A DNA stretch of 64,000 bases, from positions 76,798-140,797 of the forward strand of contig DLHF01000002.1 in assembly GCA_002483085.1 (NCBI GenBank). Reading direction: 5' to 3'. This DNA is from Ignavibacteria bacterium UBA7675. GTDB lineage: Bacteria; Bacteroidota; Ignavibacteria; Kapaibacteriales; UB7675. Positions within the stretch are counted from its first letter, which is position 1. Each line of letters begins with the position of its first letter. This document shows, one piece after another, positions 26,997 to 36,039 of the stretch. Both the position numbers and the translations under genes were made by a program. Below the pieces are notes generated by a model. That model saw nothing but the letters and a program-made list of their open reading frames with translations. It did not search any database and had not been told where the DNA came from.

Positions 26997-27905
26997 CTAT
27001 TTGCTATCGAAAAACAGCGGAGGGCTGTTGCGTCCTGAACCCATGATAATCACCTTGGAGTTCGGCGACGACGCGAGCTCGCGCTGCATCTTGATAGATT
27101 CATATTGGAGAATTTTATCGGACAAGCCCTCGTTGAGTATCTTCTGTGCGTCGGCTACGCCCTGCGCTTCTATGCGCTTGAGGTCGGCCTCTTGCTTGCC
27201 TTTGGCGAGCACAAACTCCATGCGTTGGGCTTCTTGTTCTGCTGTAATCTTGCGCTCGATGCTTTCCTTTACCGAGGTCGGCAGCGTGATATTACGCACC
27301 AAGACATTTTCCAGAAGGAGTCCGCGCTTGTGGAAATCCTGTTCTATGGCCTGGCTAATCCGCGTCTGAAATTCTTCCCTTTTCTTTGAATACAGATCGA
27401 CAGCCGCAAAGTACACTGCGTTCTCGCGTATGCGTGTGCGTGTAATCGGGCGCACAAAGGTGTTCAGAAAGTCGGTTCCCGTCTCTTGCAGCATACGAGG
27501 AGCATCGCCGGGAATAATCCGATAGAGCACAGTAAGGTCGATCATTACTTCTAGGCCATCGCTGCTCAGCACGCGGATGGCATCGTCGCCGTTTTTTTGT
27601 CCTTCGTCGACAACTGCCGACATCGTGTAGTTCTGGGTTCTGGTCGAGAACGTTTCGACATCGATGAGCGGATTGACAAACGACAGACCTTCGTGCAGAA
27701 TACCGGACTGCACACTGCCGAATAGCACCTGCACTCCTACTTCTCCGGGATCAATCTGCCGAACTGTCGATGTTGCAATCCCAATACCACCCAAGGCAAC
27801 ACCGCCGATGGCCAGTAGCTTGCGCAGACCGGGAGCAGTGCCGGTAACACGTCCGAGAACAAATGCTGCCAGTACTAACAACAGACCGAGAATCAAAAGT
27901 ACCAT
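26997..27905 (-). CDS. Prohibitin-like SPFH protein
   Basis: A 302-residue protein with N-terminal hydrophobic segments (LILGLLLVLAAFVLG and LLAIGGVALGGIGIA), an SPFH domain (QIDPGEVGVQVLFG, EGLSFVNPLIDVETFSTRTQ), and a long C-terminal coiled coil (ERKITAEQEAQRMEFVLAKGKQEADLKRIEAQG). Order and length fit bacterial prohibitin homologues, which form membrane rings that scaffold proteases or other membrane proteins. It is a second SPFH gene, distinct from the channel-linked one at 22510. Single-gene unit with its own terminator. Confidence 0.88.
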   Translation of the reverse strand: MVLLILGLLLVLAAFVLGRVTGTAPGLRKLLAIGGVALGGIGIATSTVRQIDPGEVGVQVLFGSVQSGILHEGLSFVNPLIDVETFSTRTQNYTMSAVVDEGQKNGDDAIRVLSSDGLEVMIDLTVLYRIIPGDAPRMLQETGTDFLNTFVRPITRTRIRENAVYFAAVDLYSKKREEFQTRISQAIEQDFHKRGLLLENVLVRNITLPTSVKESIERKITAEQEAQRMEFVLAKGKQEADLKRIEAQGVADAQKILNEGLSDKILQYESIKMQRELASSPNSKVIIMGSGRNSPPLFFDSK

Positions 27906-27980
27906 AGAGACCCCTTTTTATTACACTACAATTTGGCACTTCTACGGAACACCTACGCAAATGTTCGGGCTGCCCCCTAT

Positions 27981-28892
27981 TTATCGCGGTGATACTACCG
28001 TTGTTTCCGGCTTCCGTATCGTTGTTTCCCGATGCTGCATGCGTGCAGCGCGTTTGGAACTTGTGCGAAGTTTAGGGGCAAAGAGAGCGAGAATATACAC
28101 CCGTATCATATAGCCCCAGAAGCTGCGCTCGTTCAGAGCCGGATCGATCATCGGCTGGATTTGTTTAAATGCTTCGGGCGTTTTGCTCCAGTGTAAACCA
28201 GCTTTCTCGTGGTGGATCGTGTGGAAACCGTTGTTGAACAGCATAGTGTTCAGCATCGGGCCTACAAAATTGCGCGAGTGGTCGTATTGCGATTCTTCGT
28301 CGGCATGGACATGCTGTACGTAGTTGAAAATCAGAATGCTGAACAGCGCCACTTGATGTGGGATAACGACGAACAGCAGCGCCTTTTGCCAGTCCAGCAG
28401 CAGTACGGCAATGTAGTACAGAGCCAGCACGACATATTGCGAGGCAGCGAGGTAAAAATTCGTGCGGTTTGTATTCCACAAACGCTTCATATAGTCGCGG
28501 ATGGGCTTTTGCTGATGATAGCTGCTTATCGAAGGATAGGTAAGCAGCGTTACCAGATTGTTGCTTTCGCTCATGCGGTAGGTGATCGTATAGTCACCTT
28601 CCTTGTTGTTCAGTTTATGATGGTTCAGGTTGTGCGTAGGAATCCAGCCAAAAGCCGGAAAACCGTAGAAGAGCGTCAGCCAGTAGTCGGTAAAAATATT
28701 CAGCAGCCTGTTTCTCCATACCGGCAGGTGATTGTGGTTGTGTGCAATCACTGCAACAGCAACGGAGAAAAACAGATAAGCAGGGTATAACCACAGCGTA
28801 AAGCCTGTGACATTCCATTGTATAAGCAGGAGAGCTGTAGTCGTGACCATGTACAAAACAGTGCGGATATCCGCCTTTTCGCGCAGTATCAT
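27981..28892 (-). CDS. Membrane fatty acid desaturase family protein
   Basis: A 303-residue integral membrane di-iron protein with the three His boxes of the desaturase/hydroxylase superfamily: AHNHNH, THNLNHHK and GFHTIHHEK. Four or so hydrophobic segments surround them. Such proteins introduce double bonds or hydroxyls in acyl chains using oxygen. The ATG at 28892 (MILREKADIRTVLYMV) is preferred; the frame is open for 35 more codons that are not protein-like. Substrate and position of desaturation cannot be read from the sequence. Confidence 0.85.
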   Translation of the reverse strand: MILREKADIRTVLYMVTTTALLLIQWNVTGFTLWLYPAYLFFSVAVAVIAHNHNHLPVWRNRLLNIFTDYWLTLFYGFPAFGWIPTHNLNHHKLNNKEGDYTITYRMSESNNLVTLLTYPSISSYHQQKPIRDYMKRLWNTNRTNFYLAASQYVVLALYYIAVLLLDWQKALLFVVIPHQVALFSILIFNYVQHVHADEESQYDHSRNFVGPMLNTMLFNNGFHTIHHEKAGLHWSKTPEAFKQIQPMIDPALNERSFWGYMIRVYILALFAPKLRTSSKRAARMQHRETTIRKPETTVVSPR

Positions 28893-29086
28893 AGTAAAAT
28901 TGAAAAAGTAGAAAATCGGTTGAGGGACGGGGCAGTTGGAATATACAAATATTGATGAACAATCCCACCATTTGCCGCGCTCCATCAGGCCAAACACCGG
29001 CCAGATAGCAAAAGTTCACTGATCCGATGAGAGCGGTTCCAATAGCACAATGAGGTAAGAGCAGGCCGGATTGCGACAATTGCCCT

Positions 29087-29812
29087 CTACCGCATTTTGT
29101 ATGTGATAGGGATTACTACCCATGTAGGAACTGGGACGCCGTTCATGATCGCAGGCTCTGCAGTAACGCCCGACTGGAAGATGGCATTCAGAGCAGAGAA
29201 CGCAAAGCCGGGGTCTGTTCCTTCAGGTCCGACATAAGCACGTACTATTTGGCCATCTATCGAAACCAACACTTGTAATGTCACCCTGCCCACTCGCCCG
29301 TATAGTCTGGCATCGCCGGGATAGATAATATACGGCTGAATTTGCTCTATAGCGATGACGGCGTTTTTCTCTACCTGTAGTTGCTCTTGAGCCATGCCCC
29401 GAGTCGGATTTTCGAATAATATGGGGGGATATGCCGATGCTGTACATCCTACAGGGCAACCGTCCTGCCACTGGCCTTCGATGATGTACGAGCCGTTGTG
29501 GACAAATGCCTTTCCTTTGCCCTGGAGTTTGCCGTCGACAAACATGCCTTCGTATTCCATTGCCGGTTTGTTCTCCGCAGTATAGAAGACAGCCTTCCCG
29601 TACCCGTTTGCGCGGTGGTTGCTGCATTCGCCGGTAAACCGAACAGATGTATAGACCGGAGGAAGAGGGCTCTCTACTGTGCATCCCGATACATCGTCGG
29701 TCAGGGAAAGCATGATCTCGCGCTCGGCCCATGTTCTACAGCTTGTACAGAGCGCGATAAGGCTAAAAAGTGCGATAATCAGGTGCAGATTGCGCGAGTA
29801 AAAGTTCTGCAT
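29087..29812 (-). CDS. Lipoprotein with MORN repeats and TonB-like C-terminus
   Basis: A 241-residue protein. The N-terminal segment NLHLIIALFSLIALCTSC ends in a lipobox Cys. MORN-type repeats follow (FTGECSNHRANGYGKAVF, YEGMFVDGKLQGKGKAF, IEGQWQDGCPVG). The last ~90 residues are a TonB C-terminal domain (GRVTLQVLVSIDGQIVRAYV...WVVIPITYKMR). This combination is common in Bacteroidota. The start at 29812 was chosen because it begins the signal peptide; further upstream the frame runs into the repeat element at 29929-30051. The role is unknown, perhaps linking the envelope to a TonB-dependent system. Confidence 0.78.
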   Translation of the reverse strand: MQNFYSRNLHLIIALFSLIALCTSCRTWAEREIMLSLTDDVSGCTVESPLPPVYTSVRFTGECSNHRANGYGKAVFYTAENKPAMEYEGMFVDGKLQGKGKAFVHNGSYIIEGQWQDGCPVGCTASAYPPILFENPTRGMAQEQLQVEKNAVIAIEQIQPYIIYPGDARLYGRVGRVTLQVLVSIDGQIVRAYVGPEGTDPGFAFSALNAIFQSGVTAEPAIMNGVPVPTWVVIPITYKMR

Positions 29813-29928
29813 AGATGGATAGTCACCGTTGGATAATAAGCTAAAAGAGTTTTGGGAGAATGTCTGATAGAGACCTTGCTGGGCGTTGTATTCGGCATGG
29901 CGCTTCTGCGGTTGCTCATGCTTCTGTC

Positions 29929-30051
29929 TCTGCACCGCGTTGCATGTCCGCTACGTGGTTTGCCGACTTCCACCGCGTTGTATCGTTCTGCATCTGGCGC
30001 AAAGCCTTTGGCCAGAGCAGTAGCGGGGATGTGCGACCGGCGACAGCGACG
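29929..30051 (+). repeat. Dispersed intergenic repeat, family B, copy 1
   Basis: The head (29929-29962, ctctgcaccgcgttgcat...) and tail (29987-30051) both match the element at 49672-49829; the tail is the best conserved (gcgcaaagcct.tggccagagc, then gtgcgaccggcgacagcgac). It fills the gap between the MORN lipoprotein and rpoN genes. Confidence 0.75.
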
Positions 30052-30122
30052 CGGCGTAGGGGCGTCGCTTGAGGCGCCTCTACGCCGCCCCATCCAACGA
30101 CGCCCGTGCCACAAGCACCGTA

Positions 30123-31898
30123 TTACAGCTCTTTTCTCAGCCTTGCTACAGGTATGCGGAGTTGTTCGCGGTACTTTGCTACCGTGCGGCGCGCCACATT
30201 ATAGCCGAGTTTTTTCATTTCACTGGCGAGCTTGTCGTCGGAATGCGGCTTCTTTTTGGGCTCGCTTTCGATGAGCTCTTTCAGCTTATTCTTTATCACT
30301 TTTGTAGAGATTTCTTCTCCATCATCGGACTCCAACGACTCGCTAAAGAAGTAGCGCAGCTCGAAAACGCCGTATTCGGTTTGTGCGTATTTGCCATTGA
30401 CTACGCGGCACACCGTCGAAATATCCAGACCTGTGTCGTCGGCAATATCGCGGTAGATAAGCGGTTTCAGGTAGTTCTCGCCGTGGCGGAAGAAATCGCG
30501 TTGGCGGTGAACAATAGCCGTTATCACCTTGCGCATGGTATCGCGGCGCTGGTTCATCGCTTGGATAAGAAACTTTGCGTCGTCGTGCTTTTTTCGCAGC
30601 CATTCCCGCGTGTCCTTGTTGAACTTATTGCGCCGGGCTTCACGACGTACTTTTTCGTATTCGCGGTTAATGCTAAGCGCTGGCAGGCGGCTGTCGTTGA
30701 GCAGCACGAGGAAGTCGTCTTTTTCTTCGTCGTATTCGATGAAAAAATCCGGGATCACTGTTTGTGTACCCATGCTGGGGTCGCCGCCGCCGGGCTTGGG
30801 ATTGAGGCTGCGAATTACTTCCAATGCTTCGCGCAGGTATCCTTCCGATACACGTAGCGTGCGCATCATCACATCGTAGTGTTTCATGCGGAAAGCATCA
30901 TAGCATTTAGAAAGCACTTCGCGGGCGAGCTTATGGGCGGCATTCAGGCGCGGCAGCGCATTGAGTTGTGCCAGCAGGCACTCCTGTAGGTTGCGTGCGC
31001 CAATACCTGCGGGCTCTAAGAGCTGGATAATGCGGAGCAGGCGTTCGGCTTGCGGAAGCGTGACTGGCTGGAGGAGTTGTACATTATGCGAGCGCGCAAA
31101 TTCCCGGAGTTCGTCGTCGAGGTCGCTGATGCCGTTGGAGCCATTGGCATGAGGCAGTTCCGTATCGCTATCGGGCGCGGCCATAAGCGACAGGTCGCCT
31201 ATACCATAGGCTGTAGCTGCGGCATCTGTCGTCGAGTAGGCTGGCTGCGGGGTTTCTATGTCCAAAGCGGGAACAACAGGCGCAGGTTGGTTGGCAATCT
31301 GGCGCAACATATTGAGATTTCGCTCGCGTATGTTGTCGTTGGCTGCTTCGGCAATATCGCCGAGCGGACGACCCAGATAGCCATTGGGCTCGACATTCCA
31401 CAAAATCTCTTCGCCCAGCAGCCTTTCTTCTTCCGAAAGGTTGAGCAGTGCGAGCTGGTCGAGTAGTTCTTCTACGAACGAGACAACAGAGCGCATTGGG
31501 AACGGGTCGTCGTTGTCGCCGTCGGCAGAGCGAGGCGAGCGATACTCGTCATCGTCGATGTAGTCTTGCCAGGTATTATCGTCGGGGTTTGTCGCATCCG
31601 TCGGGTCGAAGTTGTCCATCGACGGTGCTTCGTAGGGGGCGTCGTCGGTATCGTAGGAGCTGTGCTCCTCCGGTTCGAGCGAAACCTGTACATGCTCTTG
31701 CTGCGGTTGCAATATTTCTGCGTCGCGCTCTTCCGCATCCTGTTCCTGCGACTCTTCCAGCATGGGGTTTGCTTCTATTTCCTGCTGGAGATATTGCTCT
31801 AACTGCATATTGGTAAGCTGGAGCAGTTTTAGGTACTGCACCTGCTGGGGTGTCAGGGTCTGCGTAAGCGATGTATGAAGGCTGAGTGAAAGCTGCAT
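30123..31898 (-). CDS. rpoN: RNA polymerase sigma-54 factor
   Basis: A 591-residue sigma-54. Region I is the Gln/Leu-rich activator-contact segment (LSLHTSLTQTLTPQQVQYLKLLQL, residues ~5-30). An unusually long acidic region II follows (to about residue 130). Region III includes the core-binding domain and a helix-turn-helix (DIADDTGLDISTVCRVVNGKY), and the C-terminal RpoN box is present as ARRTVAKYREQL. It directs polymerase to -24/-12 promoters and needs AAA+ activators. The length exceeds the usual 480 because of the acidic insert around residues 45-160, which is normal for Bacteroidota/Chlorobiota members. Confidence 0.94.
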   Translation of the reverse strand: MQLSLSLHTSLTQTLTPQQVQYLKLLQLTNMQLEQYLQQEIEANPMLEESQEQDAEERDAEILQPQQEHVQVSLEPEEHSSYDTDDAPYEAPSMDNFDPTDATNPDDNTWQDYIDDDEYRSPRSADGDNDDPFPMRSVVSFVEELLDQLALLNLSEEERLLGEEILWNVEPNGYLGRPLGDIAEAANDNIRERNLNMLRQIANQPAPVVPALDIETPQPAYSTTDAAATAYGIGDLSLMAAPDSDTELPHANGSNGISDLDDELREFARSHNVQLLQPVTLPQAERLLRIIQLLEPAGIGARNLQECLLAQLNALPRLNAAHKLAREVLSKCYDAFRMKHYDVMMRTLRVSEGYLREALEVIRSLNPKPGGGDPSMGTQTVIPDFFIEYDEEKDDFLVLLNDSRLPALSINREYEKVRREARRNKFNKDTREWLRKKHDDAKFLIQAMNQRRDTMRKVITAIVHRQRDFFRHGENYLKPLIYRDIADDTGLDISTVCRVVNGKYAQTEYGVFELRYFFSESLESDDGEEISTKVIKNKLKELIESEPKKKPHSDDKLASEMKKLGYNVARRTVAKYREQLRIPVARLRKEL

Positions 31899-31967
31899 AG
31901 CGTCCTGGGTAACAAAAGCCGATAGAGTCCTCTGGTTTGTTGATCTGTACTGCCGGTTGTCCGGCTG

Positions 31968-32552
31968 TCAGTTGTCTGCTGTTTGGCTCACCTTTTGCCT
32001 GCTTTTGGCAAATTCTTGGAGCCTCTCGTACCATTCCCGTCCAAAGGCGCGCACGAGCGATTCTTCGAGCATTGCGTATGCCGGTACACCTTGTTCTTTG
32101 CCATTGGCAAGCGCTGGGCGGCACTCTGGAATTTCTTCGTAGTACACATACGGGCCGCCGAAGTCCGTTACGCGCGCCGGGAACAAATGGCACGAAATGG
32201 GCTTGCGGAACGATGTCTCGCCGTTGAAATACGCCCGCTCAATGGCGCACTTTGCAGCGCCGTTTTCATAGAACACAAACACGCAGTCGGCGTCGTCGAT
32301 GCAGCGGGTCGTGTAGTCGCCCTTTTCGCCTACGACTACTCCTTGCTCTGCAATTACCCGCAGGGATTCCATCGTCAGATACTTAGATGATGGCTCTACG
32401 GCATCCCGAATCTCCTGCGCTTCGTCGTTGCTGAGCGGTGCACCTGCCCCGCCCTTCATCGTGCAGCAGGCTCCGTGGCACTTGTTGAGGTCGCAGAGAA
32501 ACTGCGTTTCAAGCAAATGCTCGTCGACAAGGATGGAATCTATAACAAACAT
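31968..32552 (-). CDS. DUF3109 family protein (Cys-rich)
   Basis: A 194-residue protein starting MFVIDSILVDEHLLETQFLCDLNKCHGACC. The cysteine pattern CDLNKCHGACC, then RCIDD..DC, AKCAIERAY and SCHLFPAR, is that of the DUF3109 (YkgJ-related zinc/iron-sulfur) family common in Bacteroidota. The function is unknown; the cysteines probably bind a metal cluster. The start at 32552 was picked on family N-terminus; the frame is open for 26 more codons. Confidence 0.82.
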   Translation of the reverse strand: MFVIDSILVDEHLLETQFLCDLNKCHGACCTMKGGAGAPLSNDEAQEIRDAVEPSSKYLTMESLRVIAEQGVVVGEKGDYTTRCIDDADCVFVFYENGAAKCAIERAYFNGETSFRKPISCHLFPARVTDFGGPYVYYEEIPECRPALANGKEQGVPAYAMLEESLVRAFGREWYERLQEFAKSRQKVSQTADN

Positions 32553-32826
32553 GGCTGCTTTGCAATGCAATGAAACAGGATGGGCAAAGCTCGCTACGGA
32601 GCTCGCCCGATATGCCGAATAACTTGGCATAATATTTAGGAGAATCTAACGATTTTTTTTCGACGGTGAAAGTGCCCACTGATGGAATGCACAGAAAGGG
32701 AACAAAATCTTTTGGTAATGGCTGGGCAAAATAGCGCACTAACGCCAAATTTCGCAGAATGAAACTCCATACTCTCCAAGAAGCACTCACCGGAAAAGCA
32801 TTAAACAACAAAACCTTCCCTTCGCG

Positions 32827-33408
32827 ATGAAACGCATCCGTTTGTTCGTGCTCTGCTGTGCTGCCGTTGTTGCCAGTGCTGTTTATGTGCTTCCCGGTTC
32901 ATTCTTTGAAAAAAAGCCGGGAATGCCGGTCGATAGCCTGAACGGTGTTGTTGTGTACTACAATGGTGCCGTTGGCAATGTATGGGGGCGCAATACCTCC
33001 GCCGATGGCTATAATATCGGGCTGAAATACCAGTGTGTGGAGTTTGCAAAACGCTACTACTACGAGCATCTGCACCATAAAATGCCATACGACCGGGGGC
33101 ATGCCAAAGATTTCTTCCGCACAGGCATAGCTGATGGCTCTATGAATTCCGAGCGCAATCTGCGGCAGTACACCAATGGCAGCAAAAGCAAACCCCGTCC
33201 GGATGATATGCTCGTGCTCGATGGTACGGTGTTCAACCGATACGGACACATAGCTATTATTTCTCGCGTATCAGACAGCGAAATAGAGATTATCCAGCAA
33301 AATCCCGGGCCGTCAGCGCCGTCGAGGGTGTCCTATTCCCTGCTGTTCCGCAACAACAAGTGGAGAATCGACAACGACTGCGTACTGGGATGGCTGCGGA
33401 AGGAGTGA
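32827..33408 (+). CDS. Secreted CHAP-domain amidase/peptidase
   Basis: A 193-residue protein. The N-terminal hydrophobic segment (LFVLCCAAVVASAVYVL) is a signal peptide or anchor. The CHAP domain shows the catalytic Cys in YQCVEFAKRYY and the His in RYGHIAIISR, with NPG closing the active site. CHAP enzymes cut peptidoglycan stem peptides or amide bonds in glutathionylspermidine-like compounds; the QCVEF-type motif with following KRYYYE resembles the latter subgroup (amidase). Stand-alone gene on the plus strand. Confidence 0.8.
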   Translation: MKRIRLFVLCCAAVVASAVYVLPGSFFEKKPGMPVDSLNGVVVYYNGAVGNVWGRNTSADGYNIGLKYQCVEFAKRYYYEHLHHKMPYDRGHAKDFFRTGIADGSMNSERNLRQYTNGSKSKPRPDDMLVLDGTVFNRYGHIAIISRVSDSEIEIIQQNPGPSAPSRVSYSLLFRNNKWRIDNDCVLGWLRKE

Positions 33409-33436
33409 GCGCTTCGGTCGTTGGCCATGCGTGCGG

Positions 33437-33495
33437 GTTATCGTAAGCTCGTCCTCGCACCGCGTTGCACAGCCGCTGCGTGTGTTCTACGCCAA
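33437..33495 (+). repeat. Dispersed intergenic repeat, families A and B joined
   Basis: 33437-33462 is identical to 26 bp of the family A copy at 21423-21448; the following bases to about 33495 (gcaccgcgttgcacagccgctgcgtg) match the head of family B at 29929 and 49672. It shows that the two families share a composite origin. Confidence 0.7.
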
Positions 33496-33528
33496 CAGCG
33501 GTTCTATGTAAATAAATTGTATTGGGAG

Positions 33529-34179
33529 CTATCCCGATAAGGCCGATAGTTTTATCAGCTCTTCTAGCGACTCCTCTACTTCCTGCCGGGAGAAATTTCC
33601 AGTGCGAAGTTCGCTCTCGTTTAGCTGCATCATTGTGTCATACATCTGCATTATGGCTGCAAGAGCGGATGGTTCGGCGATTACTGCCTCATAACGAAAC
33701 ACCGTGTCGTCGGCTTTTGCGTACAGACCATGAGCGATGAGTGTAGAGAGAAACAAAGAAAACAGCGGTGGGTCGATAACTGTAGGCGATGTGTCGCGGC
33801 ACAAGTCGCTGAGCAGCTTTTGTCTTCCCTCTCTATCAATACTTTCCTGTGCGGTTTCGCGCATGGCAAAGAGCAAAGCGTGGAGCGCACGACTGGCTTG
33901 CTTGTCGTCGCCCATTGCCAGCAGAATTGCCGATTTTTCTTTGAGTAGCGCGCATATCCGCACCCGCAGCGCTTCGTCGATGTCTGAGCTCGCAAGGTGT
34001 TCGTGTAGCGCTTCTGGCTCGTACTTTCTGCCCGATTGAGCAAAAATGTCGTTCAGATAGTCGTTGATCAAAGCAAGCGCATCGTCGTAGGCGCCCACTG
34101 CCTTCAGACCCGAAAGGCGGAATAGAATGGCCATGAACCGCTCGATCATGTCCATGATAAAGTCGCGTCGATGAATCAT
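33529..34179 (-). CDS. Hypothetical helical protein (DUF6483-like)
   Basis: A 216-residue all-helical soluble protein starting MIHRRDFIMDMIERFMAILFRLSGLK. The start and the pattern of paired helices (YDDALALINDYLNDIF, ALLKEKSAILLAMGDDKQASRAL) resemble the TPR-like DUF6483 group of Firmicutes and Bacteroidota, but I hold this loosely. There is no signal peptide or catalytic motif. The start at 34179 is preferred to an upstream one at 34221. Confidence 0.6.
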   Translation of the reverse strand: MIHRRDFIMDMIERFMAILFRLSGLKAVGAYDDALALINDYLNDIFAQSGRKYEPEALHEHLASSDIDEALRVRICALLKEKSAILLAMGDDKQASRALHALLFAMRETAQESIDREGRQKLLSDLCRDTSPTVIDPPLFSLFLSTLIAHGLYAKADDTVFRYEAVIAEPSALAAIMQMYDTMMQLNESELRTGNFSRQEVEESLEELIKLSALSG

Positions 34180-34378
34180 CGTGGAGTTGTAGGATAGATA
34201 CAAGGTATTGCAACTTCGCACATTCTCGTGCGTTGCAGCGTCCGACGACGAAATCGGTTCTGTAGTTTATAGACATAGCTCGCGTGCTTTATCAGAACAA
34301 TACTATTGCGCGGGAAGCCATGCCCTCATAAATTGACCGCGTTTGTAGCTTGTTCTAATACTACTTTCTGGGTATGAT

Positions 34379-35302
34379 ATGCAGACAATTCTCGGGGCAA
34401 ATGGTGTGATTGGTAGAGAGCTGGCGGCAGCTTTACCGCAGTACACCAACGATATACGCTTGGTGAGCCGAGCTCCTAAAAAGGTGAATACAGCCGACGA
34501 ACTGCTGGCTGCCGACCTTACCAATGCAGAGCAAACGATGAAAGCTGTCGAGGGGTCTGATGTTGTGTACCTGACAGTTGGGCTGCCCTACAATATAGCG
34601 ACCTGGCGGGAGCAGTGGCCTGTGGTGATGCACAATGTAATTACAGCTTGCAAGCACCACAATGCGCGGTTAGTATTTTTCGATAATGTGTATGCCTATG
34701 GCAGAGTGCAAGGGCAGATGACCGAAAGCACACCTATGCGTCCGGTAAGCAAAAAAGGTGAAGTGCGGTTACAAATCGCTGCGATGCTCATGGACGAGGT
34801 GGAGCGCGGTGGGCTTACAGCGCAAATTGTGCGCGCTGCCGATTTCTACGGGCCGGGTGCGGCGCTGAGCTTTGTAACGGTGATGGTGTTTGAAAATCTG
34901 CGCCGGGGCAAAACCGCCCAGTGGATGCTCAACGCCGACGCTGTGCATTCGCTTACCTATACGCCCGATGCGGGAAAAGCCACGGCTCTGCTCGGCAATA
35001 CTGCAAGTGCGTTCAATCAGGTATGGCATCTTCCTACTGCGGCGCCGCCGCTTACAGGCCGGAAAATTGTAGAGCTTACGGCACAGGCGTTTGGAACACA
35101 GCCGAAGTGTATGGTGTTGCCGCGCTGGATGCTTCAGCTCGTGGGCGTTTTTACCGGAGTAGTGCGCGAAAGTATTGAAATGCTGTACCAGTACGACACC
35201 GACTATATATTCGATAGTAGTAAATTTACAACGGCTTTTGGAGTCGCTCCTACAAGCTATGAAGAAGGCCTTCTCGCCACTGCGCGGTCGATGGCTGTGT
35301 AG
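34379..35302 (+). CDS. NAD(P)-dependent epimerase/dehydratase-like SDR
   Basis: A 307-residue extended-SDR protein. The nucleotide-binding loop is GANGVIG, almost at the N-terminus (residue 6), so the first strand is short. The segments ADLTNAE, VYLTVGLPY and FFDNVYAYG follow the SDR order, with YAYGR at the catalytic Tyr; the Lys four residues on is absent (Tyr-x-x-x-Gln), so it may be an atypical or non-catalytic member. ADFYGPGA is the substrate-side loop. Substrate unknown. GTATG overlap just upstream leaves two possible ATGs, but only the one at 34379 is in frame. Confidence 0.72.
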   Translation: MQTILGANGVIGRELAAALPQYTNDIRLVSRAPKKVNTADELLAADLTNAEQTMKAVEGSDVVYLTVGLPYNIATWREQWPVVMHNVITACKHHNARLVFFDNVYAYGRVQGQMTESTPMRPVSKKGEVRLQIAAMLMDEVERGGLTAQIVRAADFYGPGAALSFVTVMVFENLRRGKTAQWMLNADAVHSLTYTPDAGKATALLGNTASAFNQVWHLPTAAPPLTGRKIVELTAQAFGTQPKCMVLPRWMLQLVGVFTGVVRESIEMLYQYDTDYIFDSSKFTTAFGVAPTSYEEGLLATARSMAV

Positions 35303-35417
35303 ATATTGTGTCGTATTTGGCAACGCAATAGACGGCATGTTACGCAGCATGCTGCTGTAAATATCGCATACTTGTTCCTACACCAGAGGGAACAGCAATG
35401 CCATACAGGAGAAAATC

Positions 35418-35843
35418 ATGAACCCGAGAATTAACATTATCACGCTTGGCGTGGCTGATCTTGAAAGATCAATTGATTTTTACGAGAAGGGGCTTGGCTG
35501 GAAAAGATCGCAGGCGAGCCAGGACGATATTGTGTTTTTTCCATTGAACGGAATTGTGCTGGCTTTGTATCCGCGCGATGCTCTGGCTAATGATGCCTGT
35601 GTCGAAGCCACAGGGCACGGCTTCTCGGGTATGACGCTTGCCTATAACACCGCCAGCGAGCATGAAGTAGACCAAGTGATTGCGGCAGTGGAACGGCTTG
35701 GCGCTACTATTGTAAAGCGACCGCAGAAAGTGTTTTGGGGTGGCTACAGTAGTTACTTTCGCGACCCAGACGGGCATCTTTTCGAGGTAGCGTACAATCC
35801 CTTCTGGGAGCTCGACAGCAATGGCAATGTTCTGCTCCCATAG
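35418..35843 (+). CDS. VOC-family (glyoxalase/bleomycin-resistance) protein
   Basis: A 141-residue single-domain protein with the paired beta-alpha-beta-beta-beta modules of the vicinal oxygen chelate fold: LGVADLERSIDFYEKGLGW at the start and YSSYFRDPDGHLFEVAYNPFW at the end, with the metal-binding Glu in FEVAYN and a possible His/Gln in the first module. AGGAG lies 7 nt before the ATG. Members include lyases, dioxygenases and drug-binding proteins; the substrate is not deducible. Confidence 0.82.
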   Translation: MNPRINIITLGVADLERSIDFYEKGLGWKRSQASQDDIVFFPLNGIVLALYPRDALANDACVEATGHGFSGMTLAYNTASEHEVDQVIAAVERLGATIVKRPQKVFWGGYSSYFRDPDGHLFEVAYNPFWELDSNGNVLLP

Positions 35844-35989
35844 GCGGGGCGGGCAATACCGGACGCAAGGGAAAGGCTACTGGGCGCTCTGCAAGAGGGA
35901 GGTGCTCTTTCGGAGCGGGAAGCATAGTGATTTATATCTTGCTTGGCTGCTGAAGAAGTAGTTCTTTTCGGTACAGTACGTAAAACAAC

Positions 35990-36017
35990 AACGCCCGCTT
36001 CGTGTGAAGCGGGCGTT
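35990..36017. terminator. Bidirectional terminator
   Basis: An 11-bp stem (AACGCCCGCTT at 35990-36000 with its complement at 36007-36017) is followed by ATATTTTTG on the plus strand and lies before the convergent end of the OmpA gene. Confidence 0.8.
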
Positions 36018-36039
36018 ATATTTTTGCAGAATACCGAGA